Below, one piece after another: positions 9,395-18,068 of a stretch of 26,225 nucleotides of DNA. The DNA is from Sphaerosporella brunnea (lineage: Eukaryota; Ascomycota; Pezizomycetes; Pezizales; Pyronemataceae). Under the pieces are notes generated by a model. The model worked only from the letters and a program-made list of their open reading frames with translations. It did no database searches and had not been told where the DNA came from. The DNA lies in contig VXIS01000480.1 in assembly GCA_008704415.1 (NCBI GenBank), forward strand, positions 1 through 26,225. Direction: 5' to 3'. The translations under genes and the position numbers were made by a program. How positions within the stretch are numbered: position 1 is the first letter of the stretch; each line of letters opens with the position of its first letter.

Positions 9395-10580
9395 GGTGCA
9401 GTGCTCCCACGCTCGAGCCAACGAACTGAAGCGGCGCTTGAGTTTCCCTGAATATCGGAAATCCAGGCAAGTGTCTCGATGGACACCGCCGAGGAGACAG
9501 AGTTAGCCTTCTTTTCCGATAGCGTAGAGGACTCGTCGGCGAGAGGTCCAAAGACTGAATGGGTAAAGATCGAGAACACGCCGGCACCGATGTCCAAATA
9601 TAGGGCATGGATAAAGGTATGTCTAGCTGGCAGCAACGACAATGGAGGTGACAGGACGACGCACACATTAAAACCGTTTATGTGCTTTTTGAAAGCTACC
9701 TGGTATGGTTTTCCCGCGTGACTATGCTCAAGGTTTCAGAGGCTGTGTTCGAGGGCTGGTGTGGGTGGGGTGGGTGGATGTAGGTATGCGGGGCGGGTTT
9801 TTTGAAGGACGAGGCTGGCCACTTTCTTGGAGCAGGATAAATGTTTGGGGGGGGGGGGGGGGTGGTGGGGGGATAAGTATGAAGGTGATGGCAGGAGCGC
9901 ATTGGGTAAACCGGTAAAGGGTGGGTTGACGGAGGTGCCTCCGCGATGTGCCATGTGCAGGATGCATGCAACAAGCATGATGCGCACAGATGCGGTCGGC
10001 ACAGATGATTGATGGCTGAGATTGTGTGTTACCGGGTATCAAGTATCCATGTGTCGCACAAATCTCTGAGCAGGCTTTTCATCCATCGCTCTTTGATGGA
10101 GCAGAAGTCTGAGACCAACGGCAACTAGCGGGCCTGAAACATCACCCTGGCTGTGTTTCCGCTCGGTAGCACAGTCCGCAGCAATCGATAAGGACCAGGA
10201 CCATTGTCGTGCGCGGCGCATGATCTGAGAAACGCCGTTCCATCTTTTTAAAAGAAGCGTCCTTCGTCGCTTCGATGCATTGTACTCTACCTATAGTGAC
10301 CTAAAGTTTATTGATACTGTAAAGAGGAAAACAGGACGATATATCGGATTCGAGGTCGTTTTTTGTCATTGACTGTGCAAACCAGTACACCGACCGTGCA
10401 AAATGCAGGGCCCGACTGGGCAAACCACCGCACCGACTGGTCGATTATCCACTCGGAGTAGCACTTGACGGCGTTGGGGTGCATATCCCGGAGAAATTTT
10501 GCTGAGTCTAGTCCCTAGTTTTCAAAGTATCTGGCATGTTATCGTGAGCGTCTCAAACAAAAACTCGGTGGTGGAAGTGT
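9395..10580. other. Exchanger 5' leader and long non-coding stretch
   Basis: From 9395 to about 9670 is the likely leader and promoter of the minus-strand exchanger gene. At 9730-9880 the plus strand is very G-rich, and the C-rich minus strand gives Pro-rich shadow frames. At about 10450-10525 the minus strand has a coding-like frame (containing AKFLRDMHPNAVKCYSEW) that may belong to the small ORF at 10581. Otherwise nothing recognisable is seen. Confidence 0.45.
9847..9862 (+). repeat. G16 homopolymer
   Basis: Sixteen consecutive G are followed by T and further G runs (GG, then GGGGGG). This could form a G-quadruplex on the plus strand. It is also a place where sequencing errors in length are likely. 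Confidence 0.95.
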
Positions 10581-10724
10581 TTAATACCGGGACCAGCGTT
10601 GATAGACATAGTCAAGTTGATGCTGGCTCCCTTCTGCATACATCCTTTCAGGATTGAGCTCCTTATAGTCTCCATTCAATCTACGGAGCCATTCCTCCTT
10701 GGTGATCTTTGTGGAAGTTTCCAT
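10581..10724 (-). CDS. 47-residue ORF, possible first exon of an unrecognised gene
   Basis: The ATG at 10724 opens a frame to TAA at 10581. The composition is protein-like: it contains KITKEEWLRRL, ELNPERMYAEGS and LDYVYQRWSR, with good charge and aromatic spacing. About 60 bp further along the minus strand a second coding-like frame (about 10525-10450) appears, so an intron or frameshift may join them. However, no strong splice pair was seen: the only GT near the end, CCG|GTATTA, is weak. A TATATAAA sequence lies about 110 bp upstream of the ATG. I do not recognise the family. It may be a gene fragment carried between the inverted short repeats at 10371 and 11026. Confidence 0.35.
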   Translation of the reverse strand: METSTKITKEEWLRRLNGDYKELNPERMYAEGSQHQLDYVYQRWSRY

Positions 10725-10830
10725 GAGGTTCGGATGAAATATAGGGTTAAACCGAGCGGTGGTAACGGTGGCGGTGGTGGTGAGGGTGGCGGCGGCTTCG
10801 ATGGAGTATTGGGAGTAGAGGAAGAAGAAG

Positions 10831-10838
10831 TTTATATA
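10831..10838 (-). promoter_or_regulatory. Possible TATA box for the 47-residue ORF
   Basis: The minus strand reads TATATAAA here, followed by a C/T-rich CTTCTTCTTCCTC stretch and then the ATG at 10724. The layout is typical of a fungal core promoter, but the gene itself is uncertain. Confidence 0.3.
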
Positions 10839-10909
10839 GACTTCACCGCGGTTGACCTAGTCCCTGCCTGCCATATCACACGCCGCATAGGTAGAGGCAC
10901 CGGTGGCGG

Positions 10910-11452
10910 ATGTTGGTAGGCGCCATGGGTGTCCGGATCATTGTTTTTTTTTATCGAGTAAGATTCGCGATGGAACTGGTGGGATGTTATAGCCAGTGTT
11001 TTGCACCATCCATCCTTCGTTTTTCACAGTCGGTTCAGTGGTTTGCACAATCGAAAAAGGAACAGCTGGCAGCGTCATACCTGGCAGGCCAATGGAAGGC
11101 TCTTCAGTCGCTTTATTATCGCGAGACATATGAAAGAGTATCGTCTGCCACGAACCAGATCATGACAAAGGTAAGTAATCCAACCATTTGCCCATTCAAA
11201 GTCGTCTCTAAGATGGTCTAGATACTAAAGGATTTAACGGCCGAACACAACAAGGGCACGAATGAAGCCCTAAAATATAAAGTTCGTTATTCACCGGATT
11301 TGAACAGCTTAAATGATGTCTATTGACAAATTGCACAGAATCTCAACTTTACCCTCATTCGCAATACCAAAAACCCGGAAGATGGTGATGTCCTTATCAT
11401 GGAGCTTGAAACCCCCCTGCTGAAAGGCGCGAGAAATACAAAAGAAAGGTAG
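10910..11452 (+). pseudogene. Spliced gene remnant with an in-frame TGA
   Basis: An open frame reaches 11170, where it meets a strong donor AAAG|GTAAGT. A 60-bp intron ends at CTAAAG|GATTT (11230). In phase, the frame continues from 11231 with coding-like sequence (containing LTAEHNKGTNEALKYKVRY) to a TGA at 11324-11326. The same frame then stays open and protein-like (containing DGDVLIMELETPLLKGA) to TAG at 11450-11452. The TGA could come from CGA or TGG by one transition, as repeat-induced point mutation produces. Coding character is clear only from about 11040. The family is unknown. Alternatively the gene really ends at 11326. Confidence 0.45.
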
Positions 11453-11479
11453 GGACTCGGAGCGAGAGATACCCGTTCA

Positions 11480-11790
11480 GTGTAGGTACATATCTAATAT
11501 ACAGCATCGTAAAGATATCTGGATCCTGAGATTTGGCAGAATTGGCCAGATCCATTGATTCTATTCGTCTGGTTCCTGCACAGTACTGTTGCAATGCGCT
11601 CACATAATTGGCGGCCCAATCGAGAAACTCGGGATTCCAAGCAGATGTTGCCTTGCCGCCCGTCCTGCAGAGGCGAGACGGGAGCGTATACGTGGAGCGA
11701 CATGATCGAGGAAACGCCTTGTGAAAATCTATTTTCCGCCCCAAGATGATGACCGTGCTGGGAGATCTCCGCTGACATAAAAAGGCTTTT
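11480..11790 (-). pseudogene. Possible minus-strand coding remnant in two frames
   Basis: One frame (about 11730-11665, containing SSIMSLHVYAPVSPLQDG) looks coding. Near 11660 the signal passes to another frame (about 11655-11485, containing WNPEFLDWAANYVSALQQY and MDLANSAKSQDPDIFTM). The frame change without a clear intron suggests an old gene with an indel. No family is recognised. Its downstream end overlaps no convincing feature. Confidence 0.25.
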
Positions 11791-11799
11791 TTATCCACG

Positions 11800-12275
11800 C
11801 ATCATCGGTTGACGCATGTCTTCGTTTGGAGGGGAGTATCAGCTGTGAAGTCATCATCATTGAAACCTTTGTGCCTGCACAGATGTATGGAGCTGCGAGG
11901 TTGATACCGTGCTGCATGCATCGAGCGAAGGACGGTTGGAGCGTCTATTACATATTGCTGGTCAACGCGAATCTTGTTACTAGTAGTCACACGAATTTTC
12001 GGGGGTGCAATTTTGAGTGATCGCCATCATGAGGACTCCGGGGATGAGACGTCTTCGCTGTCATCCAGATGAAAACAGCAATTTTTTATTTCTCATTGGT
12101 CAGGATGCACATCCCATCGACCGCTACAAATAGGCCTCACATGATGGCCCTCTCTAAACGAAAGCAAAAAAAATCCTTTCCCTTTTCCCTCGCCTGATTT
12201 CATTCCTCGGTGTCTTCAGTAACTATACATATGATGTTAGCAGAGGCAGAAACTTCCAGGCTATGCAAAACTCAC
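11800..12275. other. Non-coding stretch downstream of the trypsin-fold gene
   Basis: This includes the 3' side of the minus-strand gene that stops at 12276. Short frames near 11800-12020 exist on both strands without a convincing product. I see no repeat or RNA gene. Confidence 0.45.
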
Positions 12276-13817
12276 TTAGTTCTCGCTCTCCTCCATATCG
12301 GCCAGGTCCGCAAACTTGAACTGGCGGTTAAAGGTTTGGCTGATACTCTGTAAGAGGATATTGAAAGGCGTGACAACGGCCAAGCGGGCATATAGATCGG
12401 CACCGATCAAAATACCTCCCATGAGGTCCTCCGGGTCAGAAGAAATCATTATCGCTGCTCCACTATCACCCTTTCTTGCAAAGGGAAGCTGTTGTGTACC
12501 AACTACAGCGATCTCATGGGTGGTCTCATCAAATTCCCACTTGAACAGAACGAACGCGGAAACCTTTCCACGGGTAAGCTCGGTAGTCCGGCCAAACTTG
12601 AATACGTGGTTGCCGGGCGCCAGGTAACCAATCCTCCGTATGTGTTCGGCGATACGGGCTTGCATGTTGAAGTTACCTCCAATCCTTAATTGAAAAGCAT
12701 TAGAATGGATAATCGGCAGTCTCAATAGTGGATTACCTGGAAGGTTCGGCCTGGAATATCAACCAGTCCAGAGCCGTTGGTTTGAGATTCTCTGGAAGAA
12801 CAAACTGCGACTTTCCCTGAGAACGTAATTCCTCGTTGTGGTCTTGAAGGAAAACTGTATCATGAGTAAAACTACCTCCAACCACAGTTCCAACCTTAGA
12901 TCCAGAGAGTAGCATGCGGCGCTTTTGGACAGAGCTTCCTCCGAATGTATGTTCCACTTCCACACCATGCTGGCAATACGAATGGTCGTAGTTGTTGAAG
13001 AGATGGTGTGTCAAGTCATTCCTAGCCTTACGAAAGTGGAGGCGCTCAGGTGCTAAGGTAGAGTATTGAAGGTTCGTCTCGAAAACCGAAGTGACTTCTA
13101 AAGTGCTTGGCGACACCACGATACTGCCGGTTTTGGCCGTTGGCAAACAATGCTTGCAAGTCAAGCCATACACTATGTCATCCTGTATTGATGGTTAATA
13201 AAATGCTGGCAAGAAATAAGGAACTCTGTGCAACATTACCTGGTCAATTATCCAGCCTCCGAAACTTCCTCCCTGATTCATGTCATTCTTTTCTCCAAGA
13301 GAAACAGCCTTCAGGTAAACTTTCTCGTCTTTCTCCGTGGTGACCTTCTCACGCCACGCAGGATCTTCATTTCCGCCCACTGCACCCATACTGTTTTTTT
13401 CCACCCATAGACTAATCCCTTCAGGAAGCTCATAGGGCACCCGAAAGTTGTCGGGATCCGGAAATCCCATCAGAACGCAGGGCTTTATGATACCTCGGAG
13501 GCGAGCATTGACGATGATACCGAACGATCCGTGTTGCTTGTGGTTCTTCAAACAGATCTCGATCCAGTTGTAGACTTGCTGCACCAGTTCAGCAGTAAAA
13601 GCATCCGGGTCTGCTTCCTCGAAAGTCAAAGCCTCGCCAAAGGGATTGATAGTTGCTCGCTCAGCTGGTCCCTGTAAGAGTTGTTAGTCAGTAACCACGA
13701 GAAAACACAGAGTAAAGTCATCTTGCAAAAATTGGGAATTACCGGCAGCGGGAATGTGAGTGTGGATCCATAACTTCCCACAATGCGGGGGTCTGTCGAA
13801 GCAGCGGGCAGGGACAT
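12276..13817 (-). CDS. Trypsin-fold (PA clan) protein with intact catalytic triad, cytosolic or nuclear
   Basis: Four exons (13817-13743, 13671-13240, 13182-12737, 12684-12276) give 453 residues. The introns of 71, 57 and 52 bp all have GTAAT-type donors, with acceptors CAG, CAG and AAG. The C-terminal 280 residues match a chymotrypsin-like fold: GLTCKHCLP (His180 as base), ALDWLIF (Asp308), the VFKFGRTTELTRGKV strand typical of fungal and bacterial PA-clan proteins, and KGDSGA (Ser392). No signal peptide is present at MSLPAAST, so it probably acts inside the cell. The N-terminal 170 residues form an extra region of unknown role (EEADPDAF...WIEICLKNHKQHG). Such proteins are common, mostly uncharacterised fungal hypotheticals; the substrate is unknown. 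Confidence 0.85.
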
Positions 13818-14014
13818 TGTAGCGCAAAACTGGCGGGGCGAGGTGACTGGAGTGAGCGGAGTCCAATTCTCCCCGGTGTTAGCATTCGAGATGTCCTTGA
13901 TCTCGGGAGAGCAAGTCTGTGAGCGAAGGGACGGGGAATGTGGGTTGGTGGAGTCTCCATGTTTATCGTTGAAAAACTAGTGTTGATGCTTGTAGAAGTG
14001 TCCAAGAGATGAAG

Positions 14015-14290
14015 TAAAACGGACAGGAAGTAGTGGGAAGAGAAAGAAGAGCTGAGAGAAAGTAGAGGTGAAAGGAAGTAGCGGGAAGAGCTGAGGGAAA
14101 GTAGAGGTGAAAGGAAGTAGCGGGAAGAGCTGAGGGAAAGTAGAGGTGAAAGGAAGTAGCGGGAAGAGCTGAGGGAAAGTAGAGGTGAAAGGAAGTAGTG
14201 GGAAGAGAAAGAAGAGCTGAGAGAAAGTAGAGGTGAAAGGAAGTAGCGGGAAGAGCTGAGGGAAAGTAGAGGTGGAAGGAAAGAAAACAG
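14015..14290. repeat. 39-bp purine-rich minisatellite
   Basis: About six copies of a 39-bp unit (GAGCTGAGGGAAAGTAGAGG, then TGAAAGGAAGTAGCGGGAA) are present. Two longer variants carry an extra GAGAAAGAA and a GTGGGAA end. The unit is strongly purine-biased on the plus strand. Since 39 is a multiple of three, the minus strand shows a 13-residue repeat, but there is no gene context for it. Confidence 0.92.
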
Positions 14291-14300
14291 AAGTGAGAGG

Positions 14301-14560
14301 AAGCAGAGAAGTTCAAAGGAGACAAGAGAAAGCGGCTAGTGAAAACGCAATTGCTGTTGGAACTTACAAAAGACTTTGTTTTATCCCAATATTATTCCGG
14401 TATATTCTTCAAGGAATGAAGAAACGGAGTTGCTTATGAGAAGTGAGAAAAAATGGGCGGAACGGGTTAAATATGTAGGAAAAAAGTATCTTGCAAACTT
14501 AAGCAACTTTTCTAAGGTTATGACTTATTGCAAGTCCCTGAAGTTAATTTACTTCAAGCT
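14301..14560. other. A/T-rich stretch without a recognised gene
   Basis: A plus-strand frame of 90 codons starts at 14376, is Lys-rich and runs into the element end at 14561. It shows no motif, and I do not call it a gene. Confidence 0.35.
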
Positions 14561-14587
14561 TAGAGGCGTGCAGACACTGGTGACGAA
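14561..14587 (+). repeat. Single end of the GAGGCGTGCAGACAC MITE family
   Basis: TA followed by GAGGCGTGCAGACACTGGTG matches the terminal repeat of the complete element at 15922-16048 with one or two differences. No matching opposite end is found within the following 600 bp, so this is a truncated or rearranged copy. Confidence 0.55.
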
Positions 14588-14712
14588 CCAGTATTTAGTT
14601 ATGGTTGGCGACACGATACTAGTAAACGCGCACAAATTCTGGCTATGACAACGTTGAACAGGTTGCCAAGCCTTCTTCCCACTCCCCAGCGATGACAACT
14701 CCACAACGAATA

Positions 14713-14838
14713 CCGCATAAACTCGCAAGCAAGAGACTGGGCTAAGTCACTGCGCCATGTAGGCTTAGTGACTTTGCCACATGGCGCAGTGACTTAGCCA
14801 GTGACGTAGCCCAGCCTCTTGCTTGCGAGTTTATGCGG
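14713..14838. mobile_element. 126-bp foldback MITE with TA flanks
   Basis: The left arm 14711-14760 (TACCGCATAAACTCGCAAGC...) is the reverse complement of the right arm ending at 14840, apart from one mismatch and a 10-nt interruption (AGTGACGTAG) in the right arm. TA at 14711-14712 and 14839-14840 would be the target duplication. It is almost all arm with a loop of about 10-20 nt, and has no coding capacity. Confidence 0.78.
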
Positions 14839-14904
14839 TAGTCATATCATTGAACTGAGAGTTACCAGGCTGGCTTGAATCACTTCAATTAGGAGCCCAA
14901 TGAG

Positions 14905-15289
14905 TTGTTGGGAAAGAAATTCTCCAGTTTTGATGTCCTCACAAGACCCGAAGTTGTCTCATCACGGCCTTTCCTCACCTTTATTTCGTCACAACCAGAG
15001 CACATATTCTTCGGGATGAAGTACTTACGACAGCAGCATCCCGTCAGCGAAATATATCTCCCGGCAGGCAACGAGTGGTGGGCAGCACCGCACCCTCATG
15101 GAAAAATGTATCGCCCACACGTACACACGAAGCGTTCATGATCACCCGTGGATCTTTCTTTCCACGAGATATCTACAAGAGTATGTCCATTCCAGGACGT
15201 GTGCACGTGCTGTACGTTTTTCCGCTGATCGGAGAGAAAACGCGGTGGTGGTGGCTGCGCGTGAGGCCTACGACTCCATTGCTGAGTGA
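14905..15289 (+). pseudogene. Possible coding remnant
   Basis: A frame from 14905 is coding-like up to about 15125 (containing FFGMKYLRQQHPVSEIYLP). It is then continued in another frame to 15289 (containing TCARAVRFSADRRENAVVVA). The frame change near 15130 without good splice signals suggests a broken gene. No family is recognised. Confidence 0.22.
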
Positions 15290-15464
15290 CTCCTTGGGAT
15301 GCGTAAGTGTTTGTGGCTGAGGATGAGAACATTGTACGAGTAGGTAACTACGATACAGTTCCTGATGACTGCTGAGCATGAGGTTCTGTTCTGCGCAGGG
15401 TCCTATGTACTCTACATACATTGGCTGGCCTCGGACCAACCCGCAAAACGCCGGTGATCGGTTA

Positions 15465-15662
15465 CAGTCATTTGGCCTCATTTTGCGCACCGGCTCATTT
15501 TGCGCAAGGGCTTAGGGTTTGGATCTGGCCAATGGTAGGCAATGCCTAGCAGTGCTATCCGCGGATTTTGAACTTGGTGGTGTACGAGCTTTTCCGAGAA
15601 CGCTGGAAACCCTGAGCCCTTGCGCAAAATGAGCCGGTGCGCAAAATGAGGCCAAATGACTG
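15465..15662. mobile_element. 198-bp MITE with 56-bp terminal repeats
   Basis: Arms 15465-15520 and 15607-15662 are inverted copies with one mismatch. They start CAGTCATTTGGCC and contain TTTTGCGCA twice. TA dinucleotides flank both ends (15463-15464, 15663-15664). A CAGT start with a TA duplication is typical of pogo/Fot1-type Tc1/mariner elements. The inner end of each arm reads (T/C)AGGGTTT. Confidence 0.87.
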
Positions 15663-15921
15663 TACCCTGCGCCGAGTGTTCGTCAGGGTCGGTGTGTCGT
15701 CCTGGTTGATGGGGTTTTCACTATGTTGTCGCCGTATGAAGTGGAGCAAAGGTGGGGCTCACGGGCATTTACCCGGCGTCTCGTTAATCCCTGACGTCTC
15801 GCTTCTTGCCGTTCCTGGCTCTGGCGGTTGACTGGATCCGAAACTTGGCCATCCCCAATACAATCCAGTCTTCAGCGCTCACTTACTAAAATTCTCCGCA
15901 AATCCCTCGTGGCAGTGACTA

Positions 15922-16048
15922 GAGGCGTGCAGACACCGGTGACGGACCACCAAAAGGATGGGGGCTTATGTAACAATGCAACCGAAGAGCCTCAAGGACG
16001 TTTGCGGTTGCAACGTACTAAAATCCGTCACTGGTGTCTGCACGCCTC
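15922..16048. mobile_element. 127-bp MITE with 25-bp terminal repeats
   Basis: The terminal sequence GAGGCGTGCAGACACCGGTG at 15922-15946 recurs inverted at 16024-16048 with one mismatch. TA occurs on both sides (15920-15921, 16049-16050). A third end of the same family is at 14561. No coding capacity. Confidence 0.82.
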
Positions 16049-16049
16049 T

Positions 16050-17136
16050 AGCATGCAGTGGGGGTCGATCGATTCGTTGCAACCAGCCAAGGTCTTTCTC
16101 GCCCAGAGACAAACCAAAATGTTAAGGGCCTGTTTGGATAGGCCTCGGTATCGGTATCGTTCTAACATCGGTATCGGTAGCTAATTTTCGAAACACCGAG
16201 CTCGGTAGTTGCAACTCGAACTGCTACCGACACCGATGGGAGAACGTTTGGATGAACCTCCAAGTCATGGATTTGTACCACCATAGTAACATCATATTCC
16301 AACAACACAGCATCGCGCCCAACTCTTCCAAGAGCCTGATGCTCTGACGCTCTGCCGCCGAATACCTGCCCTCAAACACAACCATTTTATTGTTGTAGGT
16401 TTTCACAAACTTAAACTCGAAAGTTGAGCTTCTAGGAGACTAGTTGTCGCGTTTCATGGTGGATAATTTTGACCGCTGGAGTTGGTGCAGGGGGTTCATC
16501 AAAATAATGGACGGTAGGTGGCGGGGAATAATTTATGGTCACGCGAAAAAAAATTGTGTGGCTACGCGAGATAGCGAGGGGTGGATGCTCATACGGAGAG
16601 AAACTGACCTCTAGAGGTCAGTATAAATTTTCGCGTGCAGAGCCTCACGGTTCCGGTTCCGTTCTGATCTTTGAAGTTGGATACCCAGGTCACCCAAACG
16701 GCATCTCGGTATTTCTGCTCTGAAGTTGGGAAATACCGCCGTTTCGCTAAAGTACCGAGCTATCCAAACAGGCCCTAAATGTTGTGTCGATCTGCCGCCC
16801 ATCCAGCAACAGCCGCCCAAACCTTGCCACAACCAACAGCTTGGCCTTTTTGCTGTGTCCTTTGCCGAGATAACAGCTCATTTCCAATCCCCTTGACACG
16901 GCAAGCTTGGCCGCAAAGAATTCTGGGCGCCAGCAGTCATCGACGTTAACTTCCATTTTGATATCCCTTTTATCGGTGGCTTGGCACTCCAAGCTCCAGA
17001 CCGGGGAGTCGGCGGTTAATGGAGGATCGAGTGATATGCAGTGATAGAGCGCCGCGACGTGAGAGTCGAGCAGTACGCTCCAATAACCCGCGTCGCGTCC
17101 TACACCGAGTCCTGCACCGAGTCCTGCGCCGAGCCT
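16050..17136 (-). pseudogene. Unrecognised ORF interrupted by a hAT-like element
   Basis: On the minus strand a frame is open from just after a TAG at 17139-17137 down to the element edge at 16777. It is clearly protein-like (containing GYWSVLLDSHVAALYHC, VDDCWRPEFFAAKLAV, KAKLLVVARFGRLLLDGR). If the 652-bp element and one 8-bp duplication are ignored, the frame continues from 16116 to a TAG at 16050, adding a segment with FVSGRERPWLVATNR. There is no ATG at the N-terminal end: the frame opens inside the satellite at 17093-17140, so the gene is also truncated there. The family is not recognised. Confidence 0.5.
16125..16776. mobile_element. 652-bp non-autonomous hAT-like element
   Basis: Terminal inverted repeats AGGGCCTGTTTGGATA (16125-16140) and their complement (16761-16776) carry the GGGCCTGTTTGG end known from many hAT elements. 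The flanks are AAATGTTA and AAATGTTG, a 7-of-8 match to an 8-bp target duplication. Subterminal GGTATCGGTA-type repeats follow the left end. The minus strand inside contains two short coding-like pieces (around 16530-16440, with HYFDEPPAPTPAVKIIHHE, and around 16425-16300, with NKMVVFEGRYSAAERQSIR) that do not look like a hAT transposase. They could be captured gene sequence. Confidence 0.75.
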
Positions 17137-17945
17137 CTATGTTTTGAGTATGCTTCTCCGGCCATAACTTTGCCAGTTTTCATCTGATTGACTTGGGAGT
17201 TGAAGCTGCAGATTACCCACCGCATCCTCTACGCTCCATGCTCCACGCTCCAAGCTCCAAACCCGCATTGCGTCCTACGCTGAGTCCTGCGCCGAGCCTC
17301 TATGTTTTGAGTACGCTTTCCTACTACAACCCTGTCAGTTTTCATCCGATTGACTTGGGGTTTGAAGCTGCAGATTACCCACCGCATCCTCCACGCTCCA
17401 AGCTCCACGCTCCAAGCTCCACGCTCCAAGCTCCACGCTCCAAGCTCCACGCTCCAAGCTCCACGCTCCAAGCTCCACGCTCCAAGCTCCACGCTCCAAG
17501 CTCCACGCTCCAAGCTCCACGCTCCAAGCTCCACGCTCCAAGCTCCACGCTCCAAGCTCCACGCTCCAAGCTCCACGCTCCAAGCTCCACGCTCCAAGCT
17601 CCACGCTCCAAGCTCCAAGCTCCATGCTCCAAGCTCCAAACACCCCATCGCGTCCCACATCGAGTCTTCTGCCGAGTCCTCTGCCGAGCCTCTATGTTTT
17701 GGGTACGCTTTCCTACTACAACCCTGTCAGTTTTCATCCGATTGACTTAGGGTTTGAAGTTGCAGATTACCCACCGCATCCTCCACGCTCCAAGCTCCAC
17801 GCTTCAAGCTTCACGCTCCAGGCTCCATGCTCCAAGCTCCAAACACTGCATCGCGTCCCCCGCCGAGTCTTCCACCAATTTTGAATACGCTTTTGCTGCC
17901 ACAACTTTGTCAGTTTTCATCAGATTGAGTCGGGGATTGGAGTGA
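17093..17945 (+). repeat. Satellite array A (four units, plus orientation)
   Basis: Four divergent units share the order GCGTCCTAC.CCGAGTCCTG, GAGCCTCTATGTTTTGAGTA, CAGTTTTCATCCGATTGACT, GAAGCTGCAGATTACCCACC, then a run of 7-mers CCA(C/A/T)GCT. The GATTGACT landmark falls at 17186, 17348, 17740 and 17923, so spacing varies with the length of the 7-mer run. The same family occurs in reverse orientation at 22290-22735. Confidence 0.88.
17391..17640 (+). repeat. 14-bp minisatellite (CCACGCTCCAAGCT)
   Basis: About 16 near-perfect copies of a 14-mer, itself two 7-mers, are expanded within the second satellite unit. Because 14 is not a multiple of three, all reading frames on both strands stay open and give repetitive shadow frames. 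Confidence 0.96.
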
Positions 17946-17980
17946 CAGACTATCAATCTCATGCTCTACTCGGGCACGCT

Positions 17981-18060
17981 TTCTACCACCCCGCCCTCTC
18001 CACCAACCTCACCGTCTCTACCAACCCCGCCGTCTCCACCAACCCTGCCCTTTCTGCCAC
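17981..18060 (+). repeat. 18-bp degenerate tandem repeat
   Basis: Units of the form CT(C/T)(C/T)ACCAACC(C/T)CACCGT recur at 18-bp spacing about four times between satellite array A and the end of the piggyBac gene. They are degenerate. Confidence 0.6.
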
Positions 18061-18068
18061 TCCACGCT

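Larger units (their letters stand above)
10371..11059. repeat. Short dispersed repeat pair in inverted orientation
   Basis: The pattern GA(C/T)TGTGCAAACCA followed by ACCGAC occurs twice in direct orientation at 10371-10405 and 10414-10438, and once in reverse complement at about 11026-11052. The inverted spacing of about 690 bp would fit ends of a degenerate element that encloses the 47-codon ORF, but no clear target duplication was found. Confidence 0.4.

Noticed and set aside
9736..10042. Pro-rich minus-strand ORFs opposite the G16 tract
   Set aside because: Composition comes from the C/G-rich low-complexity DNA; they overlap one another in different frames without motif.
17193..17750. 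Several 107-185 residue ORFs on both strands across the 14-bp repeat
   Set aside because: A 14-bp period without stops keeps all six frames open; the products are pure repeat (HAPSSTLQAPRSKL type, WSLERGAWSVELGA type).
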